From contig JAILHQ010000100.1 in the NCBI GenBank assembly GCA_024695725.1, positions 1 to 59,341 of the forward strand: 59,341 bases of DNA, written 5' to 3'. Positions 1 through 9,981 of this stretch are shown in pieces. The stretch is from Cyanobacteria bacterium RUI128. Lineage in GTDB: Bacteria > Cyanobacteriota > Vampirovibrionia > Gastranaerophilales > Gastranaerophilaceae. Each line of letters begins with the position of its first letter. Positions within the stretch are counted from its first letter, which is position 1. The position numbers and the translations under genes are program-made. The notes under the pieces are model-generated. The model made no database searches. It was not told the origin of the DNA and saw nothing but the letters and a program-made list of their open reading frames with translations.

Positions 1-3000
1 TTCAGATAATCTTTCCTCTCTGGTCTTGAGCATATTCATATCCATATTCATGAACGCCTGATCGTATGAATTTATCTGAGTTAAATAACCGCCAAGCTGT
101 GCAGCAACAGGTGCAGCTAGTGCACAAGGTTTTGCCTTCTGCCCGAACGCTACTGCCTCAAGTTGACCGCCTGCGCCTAATCTTGATTTCAGTTTATAGG
201 TTGCCTCTTTTGTTTCTGCCGTTGTTGCAGATACAGAGGTAACTTCTGAATCTTCGCCAACCTTGATTACTACAGGGGTTTTACTGTCTGAAATCAGGTT
301 GACCTTAGCAACATTCAAACCACCAGTCGAAGTCACACCATCATCATTTACCCCTACCCCATCATTTACCCCTGTTTCAGCGGTGATTTTATCTGAAGTT
401 GCATTCTTTAAGTCCATATCGATTGCGACATTTGGAGTTGTATTATTATCAATAATCAATGATTTAAGTGACAACTTGCCGATTTTGTTATTAACGGTTG
501 AGAGATTAGAGGAAGCACCAAGGTTCATGGATGCACCGAGCAGTCCTGATTCATTCAGAACTTCCAGCCAACCATTTCCAACAATTAATTCAACGCCGTT
601 GAGCGTTGCTGTCGGCGCAATAACAACGTGGCCTGAGGTTGCATATTTACCGTTTCCGTCACCGGTAATATCGCCATATATGTTAATTGTATGGTTGTTT
701 TTAGCATACAGATATACTGTTGCACTATTCAGATAAATATCGTTTGCAACACCGCCTGCTTTGTTACCCTTAAAGTTCACATCAGAGTTTTTCGCTATTA
801 CATAAACATTACTTCCTTCATCAGCGTAAATCGCACCGCCGAGTACGTTTGCAGTATTGTTGGTAAAGCTTGTATCTACAATATTAACTGTTGTATTTTT
901 GCCTGCATAGATTGCACCGCCGTATGCAGATGAGTTTTTATCAAATTTTGAATTTGTAATCGTCAGGGTTTTATTGTCCGCAACATAAATAGCTCCGCCC
1001 TTTGAGGTATTATCATTTACAGAAGAAATAGTCTTTTCTTTTGTATTTTTGCCTGTTGAAATTGTTGTTGTGAATTGTTTTTCAACAATTTTATTTACTG
1101 TTGTATTAGAGGTAAAGGTGGAATCCGATATTGTCATATTTCCGTAAGTCGATATTGCACCCCCCTTAACCCCTGCTTTGTTAGAAGTAAAGGTGGAACC
1201 GGTTACGGTCGCATTGTCATTTTCGTTATATATTGCGCCACCTTTACCGCCATAGTGCAGAGTAGTTGTTGTTACATTCTTCAGACCGTCTTCTGACGGA
1301 GTAACATCAACATCTGTAAGGGTTGTAACGGCATTATTAGATTTGAAAGTGGCATCTGACACATTCAGTGTACCTGTGTTATTTATTGCACCACCATTAC
1401 CGCTTTGTTCGATATCGGCATATCCAAGTCCGCTGGTGTTATTTGCTATATTACCCGACAGTGTTGTGTTGCTAACTGTCAGATTACCTGCGTTATAGAT
1501 ACCGCCGCCGTCTGTTGCCGTATTTGATGCAACGGAAGAATTATAGTATTTATGTTTTTCCTTGTTCTTTTTAGTGTAAACGTAATCATAACGGTCAACC
1601 GTCAGGGTTTTGCCTGCCTCGTTGTAGATTGCACCGCCTTTTTCTGTTGCGGTGTTTTTAGAATAAGAACCGCCCTTCAGTGAATTTACGATATCTGATG
1701 CGTTATAAACAGCACCGCCGTTTACGGAAGTATTTGAATTAAATTTTGTTTTGTAATCAATATTCAGAGTACCGGAATTATAGACTGCACCACCGTTTAC
1801 TGAGGTGTTATACCCGAAGGTTGTTGATGCAAGATTTGCTGTTCCTGCGTTGTACAAAGCACCGTTACCTGTTGCGGTGTTGTAATTGATATTTGAACCT
1901 GTTGAGTTCAGTGTACCCTCGTTATAGATTGCAGAACCGTCAACTGCGGTATTAGCATTTGCAGTTTTTGATTTACCTATATTTGTTTTATTCAGGGTAA
2001 CAGTACCTTTGTTATAAATTGCACCGCCGCTTGCTGTTGCTCTGTTCTGCATAAAGTTTGAACTTATGAGTGTTGCATCACCGTTCACATCATTATAAAG
2101 CCCTGCGCCGTCTTCTGCATTGTTAGCGGTAAAGGTCGCCTTAGAAGTTCCCAAAGTACCTTCGTTATAGACACCACCGCCTGACTGAGCCGTATTATAA
2201 TTTACTTTTGTTGAATTTAAGCCGCCTGTCAAAGCGTTCTTTTTGTTATAACTTACGATAGTACCTTCGTTATAGATACCACCACCTTCTTCTTCTGCGG
2301 TGTTATAAGCGACTGTTGAAGACTTATCCGTAAGATTTCCGACATTATAAACCGCACCGCCTTTGTCTGCGGAATTTGCATAAACATTTCCGTTTTTATC
2401 AGTCAGACCGAAAGTATTTTTAGAAGAAGAAATTGTGCCCTTGTTATAGACAGCACCGCCTTCCGGCGCATTGTTATCGGCAAATTTATCAGATTTAAGC
2501 GTTAATACGTTATTAACTGCGTATTCAGGTTCTACCACAGTATCGGAAACATAGATACCCCCGCCTTTACCGCTTGCACTGTTTCCTAAAGTGGTAGTTG
2601 AACCAAAGTTTGATTTTGCAATGCTGACTTTACCTTTATCCATATAGACAGCACCGCCGTTTTCCGCCTCGTTCAGGTAGAAATTATTTTTAGATATGGT
2701 TACTGCATTCTTTTTGTAAGGAGTAGCACTGATATAAAGCGCACCACCGTTTCTGGAAGCAACGTTTGAAATAAACGTATCATTTGTCAGTTTTGAATAA
2801 TCGCCAAGATATGCGGCACCTGCATCCATATCAACTTCATTCCCGGTAAAGTTTGAATTTGATATTGTTGCACTTCCGATACTGTATATTGCGCCTGCAT
2901 TGTAGGCAATGTTTGCACCCATACCGCCAAAATCAACATATTTTACGGTTAATGTGCCTGAGTTATATACCGCACCGCCGTTTTCGGTTGCAAAGTTTTT

Positions 3001-6000
3001 ATAAACCTGAGCATATTTTTTCTTTTTACCCTGCAGATATGCTTTGCCCGAGTAGTTTTGAAGGACCGCGCCTGATATTTCGGTTTCGTTGTTATAGAAA
3101 TTGACGTTTGTAAGTTTAATTTTACCGCCGCGATTTATAAAGGCGCCGTTGAAACCTTTCATATCAAAATTACTTGCGATAATCTGCTGTTTTGAAGCAC
3201 TTATTTTATCCGTTCCGAGTATTGCAAACCCCTGAATTTCGGAAGGTGTAGAAAGTATCGAATAAGAATCGCCTTTTATGGTTAATTTTTTAGACTGAAT
3301 TGCACCGATATAATTTTGCGGGCCGAAGTTATAGATTGCTTTGTTTTCCTTAAGTTTAAAGGTTTTATTCTTTGTACTTAAAACATCTGCGACAAGGGCA
3401 TCATCGCTACAGTCAGGATCCGAACCTACAACAATTGAACCGTTAAGACCAAGTTTTGCGTAATAATTAACACCGTCAAGCACATATAACAAGATGCCGT
3501 CTGTTCTGTTTCCTTCTTCATCAATGAAGTACATAAAATCAGCTGTTTTACTCTTTATGTCGAGAACTTTTACAGGTATGGATTCGACAGGCTGTTCGCC
3601 CCCGATAAGGTTTATGCCTTCTTTTGATAAAACAAGATAACTATCGGCATTACCCTGTTTTTCTCTCAGCCCGTTTGTCCAAATCATATCGGCATAGGCT
3701 TTGTTTATGTTATAACCCCTCAAATCAAGATCAATATTCAGTTTCGTTGTAGAATTTACAACAAAGTTTGAGGTATAAATTGTTGAAATCGTATCATCTC
3801 TCAAATCAAACGTACCACCGTTAAGAGAGAACAACTTAACAGGATAAGCCTGAGAACCGAGATTTGTTTTGTTCAGATTTATATGGACAATACCGTTGCC
3901 GTTTACGTCGTTGTCGTTAATATAAAGATTTAACGGTGTATTTTGTTCAACTATTAAACCTGAGCTTATATTAACCGTTCTTTCCACGTCATCCGCCGTA
4001 TAGGCAATTAACCTGAGATTGATATCCTGACCGTTTGCGTTAGGTGCGATATATATATCGTTAGGATCACCCGGATACGGTTCAATTATGGTGTCTTCAG
4101 TTTCTCTGTCTTTTTTGTGAATGTTATTAGTGAAGGAAGAATCGAGATTTTTTGCAATAATGGTTAAATCATTTGATGCATAGATTGCACCGCCGAGTCC
4201 TTCCGCGTTGTTAGAAGACATTACGGTATCTATCAGAGTAACGGTTGTCCCAGGGTTTGGAGAATTTAAGTATATGACAGAACCGTTTTTTTGTGTTCTT
4301 TCGGTATATACAGGAACCGTATCATCATATTCATCTCTCGGAACATACTCATATTCATTTCGTCCATAGGTAATTGCGTGAGAGAATTCAACCCCATTTA
4401 TTGTTATTGTACTGACATCGTCAGTTTCTATTTCAAAACCGCTGTAAGACGCCTGATGATCTTTATAGAACATATTAACTCTTGCAATTTTACCGTTTTC
4501 GGTCATACCCTCGTCAGCCGTTATGAGGTATGTTCCTTTGTAGGTAGAGCCAATATTAAGAGGTAATCTGTATTCTGTTTCAGGGTCGGCAGTTTCTTCT
4601 GTCAGGATAAAGACTCTGTTATCCGTAAAGTTTTCATCTTCTCTTATGTCATATCTGTCTAACTGGTTCAATTCAACAATACCGTTGTAGATAGGGTTTT
4701 TCTCAATGATAATACCCCCTTCGGTACCTGTTCCGCTGTATTTTTGATACTGTTTAAGGTGAACTTCCCCGATAAAGTCTTTGTCTGTCAGGACATATTT
4801 TGCAGTGCCGTCTTCATAAACAACCCTGTAGGTATCAACATAAAAGGTGAACGAATCAGGGTTAAGATTTATTTTAAACACAACGTTGCTCGGTGCAGTT
4901 AATATCTTCAACGGTTCTGCCAAAACTGTTGATTTCAATGTTTCAACACCCCTAATTTGGGTAACGTTAACAAGTAACTCGTCTTCAGCGGAGAGCGAAT
5001 TAATCATTTGAGCATTTTCTATTGAAATCTGGTCAGCCTGATGTGCATCAAAATCAATATCAATAGTGAACTCTGTTGTCGGATGTGATGCATCAAAAAT
5101 GTATGTGTTGATGTTATAAGGATTATCGACCCTTACCATTGCACTGCTAAGAGAACCCGACAAATCAATCGTGCCGCCTTTTACAATAAGTGTTGAACTA
5201 GCAAAGGTTGAAGTACCTATTCTTAAAATACCGTTGTTCAGGGTCAAAGTATTATTCTTCAGATCACCTGTAACCGTATCTTCTTCCCGAGAAAGCAGTG
5301 CAAATTCCATATTTGTATAGACCGCATCATTTTTCAGAACTATGTTCCCGCTTCCCGAAATATGAACATCACTGTCTTCGTTAAGACCAAAATATGTTGT
5401 TCCCGAAACTTCGATATCACCGTCGTTTATGATTGAACGGTATAATCTTGAATAAGATTTCGTTCCGTCATCAGGTGCACCCGTCGGGTTGTTATCCGTA
5501 CTGTGGATATAGATATATCCGTCATTCTTCAGGGTATTTTGTCTGGTCTTGTTCTCTTCCGTAAAGGTTATTGTGACATTCTTCATATCAATACGGCCAC
5601 CGGTATTGGTAATTGCAACAATATTATCAACAAGTGATACATCATTTAAAACAATATTGAAATTACCCGCAGCTATATCTGCATCGGATTCAATACCAAC
5701 TGAAGAGTTTTGAATAGACAAATTATTTATTGTAAGACGTGCACTATTATCAGATAGTTTAAAACCCTTATACTCATGGAAATCTATGGCTCTTGCGACG
5801 TCTGTTCCACCATTTACTGTCAAAGTACCTACAGTTTCTCCAAGATTTTCTGTTGCATCATAAACATCATGTTGATTAATATTCAACTCTTTTATCGTAT
5901 TACCTATTTCAAGCGCAAATCTGTTTATTTCCCCGAGCTGATCTTTTCTTTCAAGTACACCGATTCTAAATGAATCTTCTGTCGTATTCAGCTGAAAACC

Positions 6001-9000
6001 TATTGAACCGATAAAGTCAGTATCATTTAATCTGTATACACCATCTGTGATATCTAAATAATTATCTTTTATTGTGGTAATTATCGGATTTGTATAATCA
6101 TTACCATCTTCATCTGTAAGTGTGACGGTGAAACTTGTATTGAGTACAATTATATTTTTCGGGTTTTCTCTTTCAAGAATAACTTCATCAATATATCCGC
6201 CGGTTTTAGCGTATCTTGATTCACTTTCTAAAAATGTTACTACATCATACAATTCTCTGCTATTCAACCCTATATCAACAAGTTTTATTGTACCACTTGA
6301 ACCTTGTCCAACCCAGAATGAATCTTTTAAAACATTGACCGCATCATTATTCCCGTCTCCGTCCGTATCAACAAGGTAAGCTCTAAAATCTATTTCATAC
6401 TCAACAGGCGCACCTCCACCCTCTTGGGAATTTGAATTTAAGACAGTAAAATAATATTTGTCATAATTTCCGTCCTGCATATCAACCTGAGCACCTGTTA
6501 TCCCTAATGCAGTATTTTCACCATAAAAGGTCTTCGTTCCTAAAACAAGGTTAACCCAGCTAATATCAATTTTTGCATTTCGTATTCCCGCAACAATGAC
6601 TTCCTCTTCGCCATTCGGAGTAACAACAATATTTTTTACATCATTAAAAATAACATGTTCTTTGGTATAATTTTCCTTCCCATTAATAACTATATTATAT
6701 CTTGTTGAACCATCTCTCACTACCTCTCCGTCAACGAATGAACCGCCGTCTATTCCATCGTCAATCCGCAGAGTAGCCTCATTGCTTAAGGTAAACGTCA
6801 ATGTAGGCGTAAATGGGGTTGCACCTGAGGTAGTGTCAACAAAAATTGCATTAGAACGTTTTCCGCCTGAATCTTCAACATAGTTTCCGCTAAAGATTAT
6901 CGGATTATTTTTATCGGAATGCTTAAACTCAATACTGTTTGCCGTGTATATTGCACCACCATACGCATTACCGTTCAGAGCTTTTGCGTAGTTATCAGTA
7001 AAAGAAGTATCTGCTTCATAAATAAGAGCTCTGTTATAAACCCCGTTTACACTATCGTAAACACTGCCGCTGTATATCGCACCGCCATAGGCATTCCCGT
7101 CTGCCGAAATAACGCTGTTTCCGTCGAAATCACCCGTCAGCCTTGTAATTGTACCTGTGTTATAAATCGCACCACCATATCCGTCTCCGTCTGCAATTAC
7201 AGTGTTAGCCGCAAAGTTTGCGGAAATGTTAGATATTAGACCCGAATAACTTCCCTCTGAATATGTAGTGACGTTTGCTATCGCACCACCGATTTCCGCT
7301 GCGGTATTGTCCGTAAAACTGCCTGAAATATTTGTTATATATGGTGTGGAAATACCCCTTGAATAACTGTAAATTGCGCCACCCGATACTGCAACGTTAT
7401 TTGAAAAATATACATTAGTAACATTGAGGAAAGAGTTATCAACAATATAAATGGCACCACCGTTTGCGGAAGAAGTGTTGCCAAGCATCTTTCCGTTTGA
7501 AACAGAAAGTGATATGTTAGAATCACTTGCGTTAAACACCGAACCATTTTCTGATGAACGGGCATTTTTGTAGGTCACATTATCTGATTCAATCTGCGCA
7601 CCTACACCAAGTTCAAAACCTTTATAAAGATTCAGATTAACGGTTGAATATTCCCCTGCCACTACTCTACCAATCATACTCAGCTTTGATAAGTTATCAG
7701 TTTTGCCGACATCCACCCCTGATGTGTATGTATTTCCTTCACTTGTAAATGTAAAACTTCTGTCATATGTAGTTTTGAATACATTCAGAGCATTAAGACT
7801 ATCTCGCAAAACCGATGGTTGGATATCATCATTACCGATATGAATAGTATCAACAAATAATCCCTGTATAAAATCAGTAACGTAGGTTTCCGCCGTAAAA
7901 TCAGTATAATCTGTACCATTTTGGGTCCACATCAATGTCACTTTATAATCATAAGACTTGACCGGAGTTTCATCTGTAATAGCATTTGTAATATCGGTAT
8001 ATGTATATGTTTCAGCATAATTTCCCGACAGAAGTTTTAATTTTATCTTTGTTGTCGGACTGTTTAATAACTTGTAATTTCCCGCAACAGGCACGTTATC
8101 GAGGAAGTTAATATCGTGAATTATTACATTACCGTTAGATGATATCCCTGCGTTAATAACGTCATAATTTCCCGCTGTACTGTTTTTAATATCAAAATCA
8201 AAATTCGCTGCCGGAGCATCCGCTGTGTTAAGGATATTAAAGTTATATGTTTCTGTCTGATTATCTTCAAGGGAAATATTTGCGGTACTTCTCACATATA
8301 CATTAGATAAAAATCCGTCCGAAACATCGTAAGAAGTGAAGGTATCAGGAGTCATATAAACGTTAACATCCTGAATGGTAACATCAGCATTTCTGATTTG
8401 GTTATTAAGGAAGATACTGCTGTTTGTATCCCCCGTCAAAACAACGTCATACCGATAATATGTACCGGTATCATTATCCCATTTTCCGTCAATAATATCG
8501 TCTATTGTCCAGGAACCGCCATTCTTTGCGGAAATAGTTAATTTTGTTTCAATCCCCAACTTAGAATGAGCAACGATATCACTGTCATCTACATAGATAG
8601 CCTGATTTGTTGTTGTAGCCCCTGCCTGAGCGGTATTTCCTCTTATTTCATAATCTTCCCCGTCAGCAAGCAAGGTCATATTATAGGTTGTATAAATCGC
8701 GCCACCCGCCGCTTTTGAGGTACCATGAGCAGTATTGTTGATAAGGTTTCCCGAAAGTGATGTTATGGCACCTGTGTTATAGATAGCACCACCATAGGCT
8801 TCATTCCCCTCAACGGAGTTATTCTGAAAAGATGCTATCAGCCTGTTAATTGCACCGGTATTATAAATTGCACCGCCATATCCGGTATTTACCCCTGCAA
8901 CGACCTTGTTTCCGTCAAAGAGAGCATTGCTTATGTTCAGGGTTCCCGCACTATTTACGACAGAACCGTAAGTCAGGGTTGTACGTGCGCCAGTAAATTT

Positions 9001-9327
9001 GACATTGGTAAAATTCAGGACAACACCGTTACTAACAGTAAACCCGTAATAATTTTCCCCATAGTTTATTGTTGCAAATTGACTTCCGTCATCGCTAACC
9101 GCACCGACAACGGACATAACATTCGGGGCAGTAGCACCCGATATACTTGAAGCATTAAAGATTGTACTGTAGGTATCAAGGGTATATGTTCTTTCGGGAA
9201 TTGAGTCATCAGTATTGACCTGGCTAAGCGCATCAGCCATGGCAAAATTACCGAAATTGCAGCCAATCAGAATTCCGGCAAACAGACATATAGATGCCAC
9301 TCTGTTTAGAGTTGTTTTAACTTTCAT
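1..9327 (-). CDS. Giant Pmp-like autotransporter adhesin, C-terminus beyond the left edge
   Basis: I read this frame codon by codon from the ATG at 9327 to base 1 and found no stop in the lines I checked, which cover nearly all of it, so at least 3109 residues are encoded. The N-terminus is a signal peptide with two possible cleavage sites: a lipobox LIGC at residues 20-23 or AMA before residue 32. A GGAG Shine-Dalgarno lies 7 nt upstream. The body is dozens of GGAIYN-type motifs alternating with F-x-x-N and NNTA-like turns, the pattern of chlamydial polymorphic outer membrane protein repeats and other beta-helix passengers. Near the left edge it reads AAQLGGYLTQINSYDQAF, which I recall from the passenger/beta-barrel junction of annotated autotransporters. 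The barrel itself would lie outside the window. Role inferred: surface adhesin. Plus-strand ORFs inside it are shadows. Confidence 0.88.
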   Translation of the reverse strand, partial: MKVKTTLNRVASICLFAGILIGCNFGNFAMADALSQVNTDDSIPERTYTLDTYSTIFNASSISGATAPNVMSVVGAVSDDGSQFATINYGENYYGFTVSNGVVLNFTNVKFTGARTTLTYGSVVNSAGTLNISNALFDGNKVVAGVNTGYGGAIYNTGAINRLIASFQNNSVEGNEAYGGAIYNTGAITSLSGNLINNTAHGTSKAAGGAIYTTYNMTLLADGEDYEIRGNTAQAGATTTNQAIYVDDSDIVAHSKLGIETKLTISAKNGGSWTIDDIIDGKWDNDTGTYYRYDVVLTGDTNSSIFLNNQIRNADVTIQDVNVYMTPDTFTSYDVSDGFLSNVYVRSTANISLEDNQTETYNFNILNTADAPAANFDFDIKNSTAGNYDVINAGISSNGNVIIHDINFLDNVPVAGNYKLLNSPTTKIKLKLLSGNYAETYTYTDITNAITDETPVKSYDYKVTLMWTQNGTDYTDFTAETYVTDFIQGLFVDTIHIGNDDIQPSVLRDSLNALNVFKTTYDRSFTFTSEGNTYTSGVDVGKTDNLSKLSMIGRVVAGEYSTVNLNLYKGFELGVGAQIESDNVTYKNARSSENGSVFNASDSNISLSVSNGKMLGNTSSANGGAIYIVDNSFLNVTNVYFSNNVAVSGGAIYSYSRGISTPYITNISGSFTDNTAAEIGGAIANVTTYSEGSYSGLISNISANFAANTVIADGDGYGGAIYNTGTITRLTGDFDGNSVISADGNAYGGAIYSGSVYDSVNGVYNRALIYEADTSFTDNYAKALNGNAYGGAIYTANSIEFKHSDKNNPIIFSGNYVEDSGGKRSNAIFVDTTSGATPFTPTLTFTLSNEATLRIDDGIDGGSFVDGEVVRDGSTRYNIVINGKENYTKEHVIFNDVKNIVVTPNGEEEVIVAGIRNAKIDISWVNLVLGTKTFYGENTALGITGAQVDMQDGNYDKYYFTVLNSNSQEGGGAPVEYEIDFRAYLVDTDGDGNNDAVNVLKDSFWVGQGSSGTIKLVDIGLNSRELYDVVTFLESESRYAKTGGYIDEVILERENPKNIIVLNTSFTVTLTDEDGNDYTNPIITTIKDNYLDITDGVYRLNDTDFIGSIGFQLNTTEDSFRIGVLERKDQLGEINRFALEIGNTIKELNINQHDVYDATENLGETVGTLTVNGGTDVARAIDFHEYKGFKLSDNSARLTINNLSIQNSSVGIESDADIAAGNFNIVLNDVSLVDNIVAITNTGGRIDMKNVTITFTEENKTRQNTLKNDGYIYIHSTDNNPTGAPDDGTKSYSRLYRSIINDGDIEVSGTTYFGLNEDSDVHISGSGNIVLKNDAVYTNMEFALLSREEDTVTGDLKNNTLTLNNGILRIGTSTFASSTLIVKGGTIDLSGSLSSAMVRVDNPYNINTYIFDASHPTTEFTIDIDFDAHQADQISIENAQMINSLSAEDELLVNVTQIRGVETLKSTVLAEPLKILTAPSNVVFKINLNPDSFTFYVDTYRVVYEDGTAKYVLTDKDFIGEVHLKQYQKYSGTGTEGGIIIEKNPIYNGIVELNQLDRYDIREDENFTDNRVFILTEETADPETEYRLPLNIGSTYKGTYLITADEGMTENGKIARVNMFYKDHQASYSGFEIETDDVSTITINGVEFSHAITYGRNEYEYVPRDEYDDTVPVYTERTQKNGSVIYLNSPNPGTTVTLIDTVMSSNNAEGLGGAIYASNDLTIIAKNLDSSFTNNIHKKDRETEDTIIEPYPGDPNDIYIAPNANGQDINLRLIAYTADDVERTVNISSGLIVEQNTPLNLYINDNDVNGNGIVHINLNKTNLGSQAYPVKLFSLNGGTFDLRDDTISTIYTSNFVVNSTTKLNIDLDLRGYNINKAYADMIWTNGLREKQGNADSYLVLSKEGINLIGGEQPVESIPVKVLDIKSKTADFMYFIDEEGNRTDGILLYVLDGVNYYAKLGLNGSIVVGSDPDCSDDALVADVLSTKNKTFKLKENKAIYNFGPQNYIGAIQSKKLTIKGDSYSILSTPSEIQGFAILGTDKISASKQQIIASNFDMKGFNGAFINRGGKIKLTNVNFYNNETEISGAVLQNYSGKAYLQGKKKKYAQVYKNFATENGGAVYNSGTLTVKYVDFGGMGANIAYNAGAIYSIGSATISNSNFTGNEVDMDAGAAYLGDYSKLTNDTFISNVASRNGGALYISATPYKKNAVTISKNNFYLNEAENGGAVYMDKGKVSIAKSNFGSTTTLGNSASGKGGGIYVSDTVVEPEYAVNNVLTLKSDKFADNNAPEGGAVYNKGTISSSKNTFGLTDKNGNVYANSADKGGAVYNVGNLTDKSSTVAYNTAEEEGGGIYNEGTIVSYNKKNALTGGLNSTKVNYNTAQSGGGVYNEGTLGTSKATFTANNAEDGAGLYNDVNGDATLISSNFMQNRATASGGAIYNKGTVTLNKTNIGKSKTANANTAVDGSAIYNEGTLNSTGSNINYNTATGNGALYNAGTANLASTTFGYNTSVNGGAVYNSGTLNIDYKTKFNSNTSVNGGAVYNASDIVNSLKGGSYSKNTATEKGGAIYNEAGKTLTVDRYDYVYTKKNKEKHKYYNSSVASNTATDGGGIYNAGNLTVSNTTLSGNIANNTSGLGYADIEQSGNGGAINNTGTLNVSDATFKSNNAVTTLTDVDVTPSEDGLKNVTTTTLHYGGKGGAIYNENDNATVTGSTFTSNKAGVKGGAISTYGNMTISDSTFTSNTTVNKIVEKQFTTTISTGKNTKEKTISSVNDNTSKGGAIYVADNKTLTITNSKFDKNSSAYGGAIYAGKNTTVNIVDTSFTNNTANVLGGAIYADEGSNVYVIAKNSDVNFKGNKAGGVANDIYLNSATVYLYAKNNHTINIYGDITGDGNGKYATSGHVVIAPTATLNGVELIVGNGWLEVLNESGLLGASMNLGASSNLSTVNNKIGKLSLKSLIIDNNTTPNVAIDMDLKNATSDKITAETGVNDGVGVNDDGVTSTGGLNVAKVNLISDSKTPVVIKVGEDSEVTSVSATTAETKEATYKLKSRLGAGGQLEAVAFGQKAKPCALAAPVAAQLGGYLTQINSYDQAFMNMDMNMLKTREERLSE

Positions 9328-9338
9328 TTACATACTCC

Positions 9339-9357
9339 GAATAACACTATGTTATTC
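9339..9357 (-). promoter_or_regulatory. Perfect hairpin in the 5' leader of the giant adhesin
   Basis: GAATAACA and TGTTATTC form an 8-bp perfect stem around a 3-nt loop. On the transcribed minus strand it sits directly upstream of the GGAG ribosome binding site, with no spacer. Such placement can stabilise mRNA or tune initiation. Function is inferred from position only. Confidence 0.45.
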
Positions 9358-9399
9358 CGCTTCAAAACCTCGTCAATCTTTGCTCAAAACTATACTTTA

Positions 9400-9405
9400 A
9401 TTATA
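9400..9405 (-). promoter_or_regulatory. -10 box upstream of the giant adhesin
   Basis: TATAAT on the minus strand, about 73 nt upstream of the start codon. No clear -35 box is visible. It would give a leader of roughly 65 nt containing the hairpin at 9339-9357. Confidence 0.4.
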
Positions 9406-9537
9406 CTACATGTTTTAAGGTTTTTCATTATTTTAACAACCTCAAAATAATGAATTTTACAAAAATTTATAATATAGAAAATCTGCGTAAATTTAGTATT
9501 ATGATATAGAAAAGTGTACATATTTTTCAGGTCTGAA

Positions 9538-9966
9538 ATGAAAAGATTTTTATGTTTATTTTTACTGTTCATATCATTATTCACAGGCTCGGCAAAAGCA
9601 GAGCAGTTTGTTCTTGTCTGCAAACTGAAAATATCCTCGGTGAATATGTACACAAACAAGGTTATGAAAACCTTTATGATAGACCGTTATTTTATTGTTG
9701 ACACTGTCTTACAGGGGGTTTATGATGCGAATAATCTTCCGCTTGATGTCAATGAATTTAACGACTCAACCCTTGTGTTCACAAAACGCGCCATCAGTTT
9801 TGCCGACATTGTTGATACAAGAATAACCTACAACCGCCATTCTCATCAGATGACACTGAACGAAATCTATGCATATTCTTCAAAATTTGACCAGAGAGCA
9901 CAATTCGTAACCAAAGGCGAAGGCAGCTGTCAGGAAATAAAAATAAACAGAAAACCGTTGTTTTAG
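9538..9966 (+). CDS. Small exported protein of unknown function
   Basis: 142 residues from the ATG at 9538. An upstream in-frame GTG at 9514 would add eight residues before the signal peptide, so the ATG is preferred. Residues 1-21 form a classic signal peptide (MKRF, hydrophobic core, cleavage after SAKA). The mature part is a small polar domain with no motif I recognise. The gene ends 15 nt before the amidase at 9982 on the same strand, so the two are probably co-transcribed and this may be an envelope protein. Confidence 0.75.
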   Translation: MKRFLCLFLLFISLFTGSAKAEQFVLVCKLKISSVNMYTNKVMKTFMIDRYFIVDTVLQGVYDANNLPLDVNEFNDSTLVFTKRAISFADIVDTRITYNRHSHQMTLNEIYAYSSKFDQRAQFVTKGEGSCQEIKINRKPLF

Positions 9967-9981
9967 GAATAAGAAGTTTAG

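Noticed and set aside
263..9266. Plus- and minus-strand ORFs of 60-160 codons inside the first 9.3 kb (for example 263-736, 6122-6379, 6919-7239).
   Set aside because: They are shadows of the single minus-strand frame 1-9327, lack ribosome sites and encode low-complexity Cys/Ile/Ser-rich chains.
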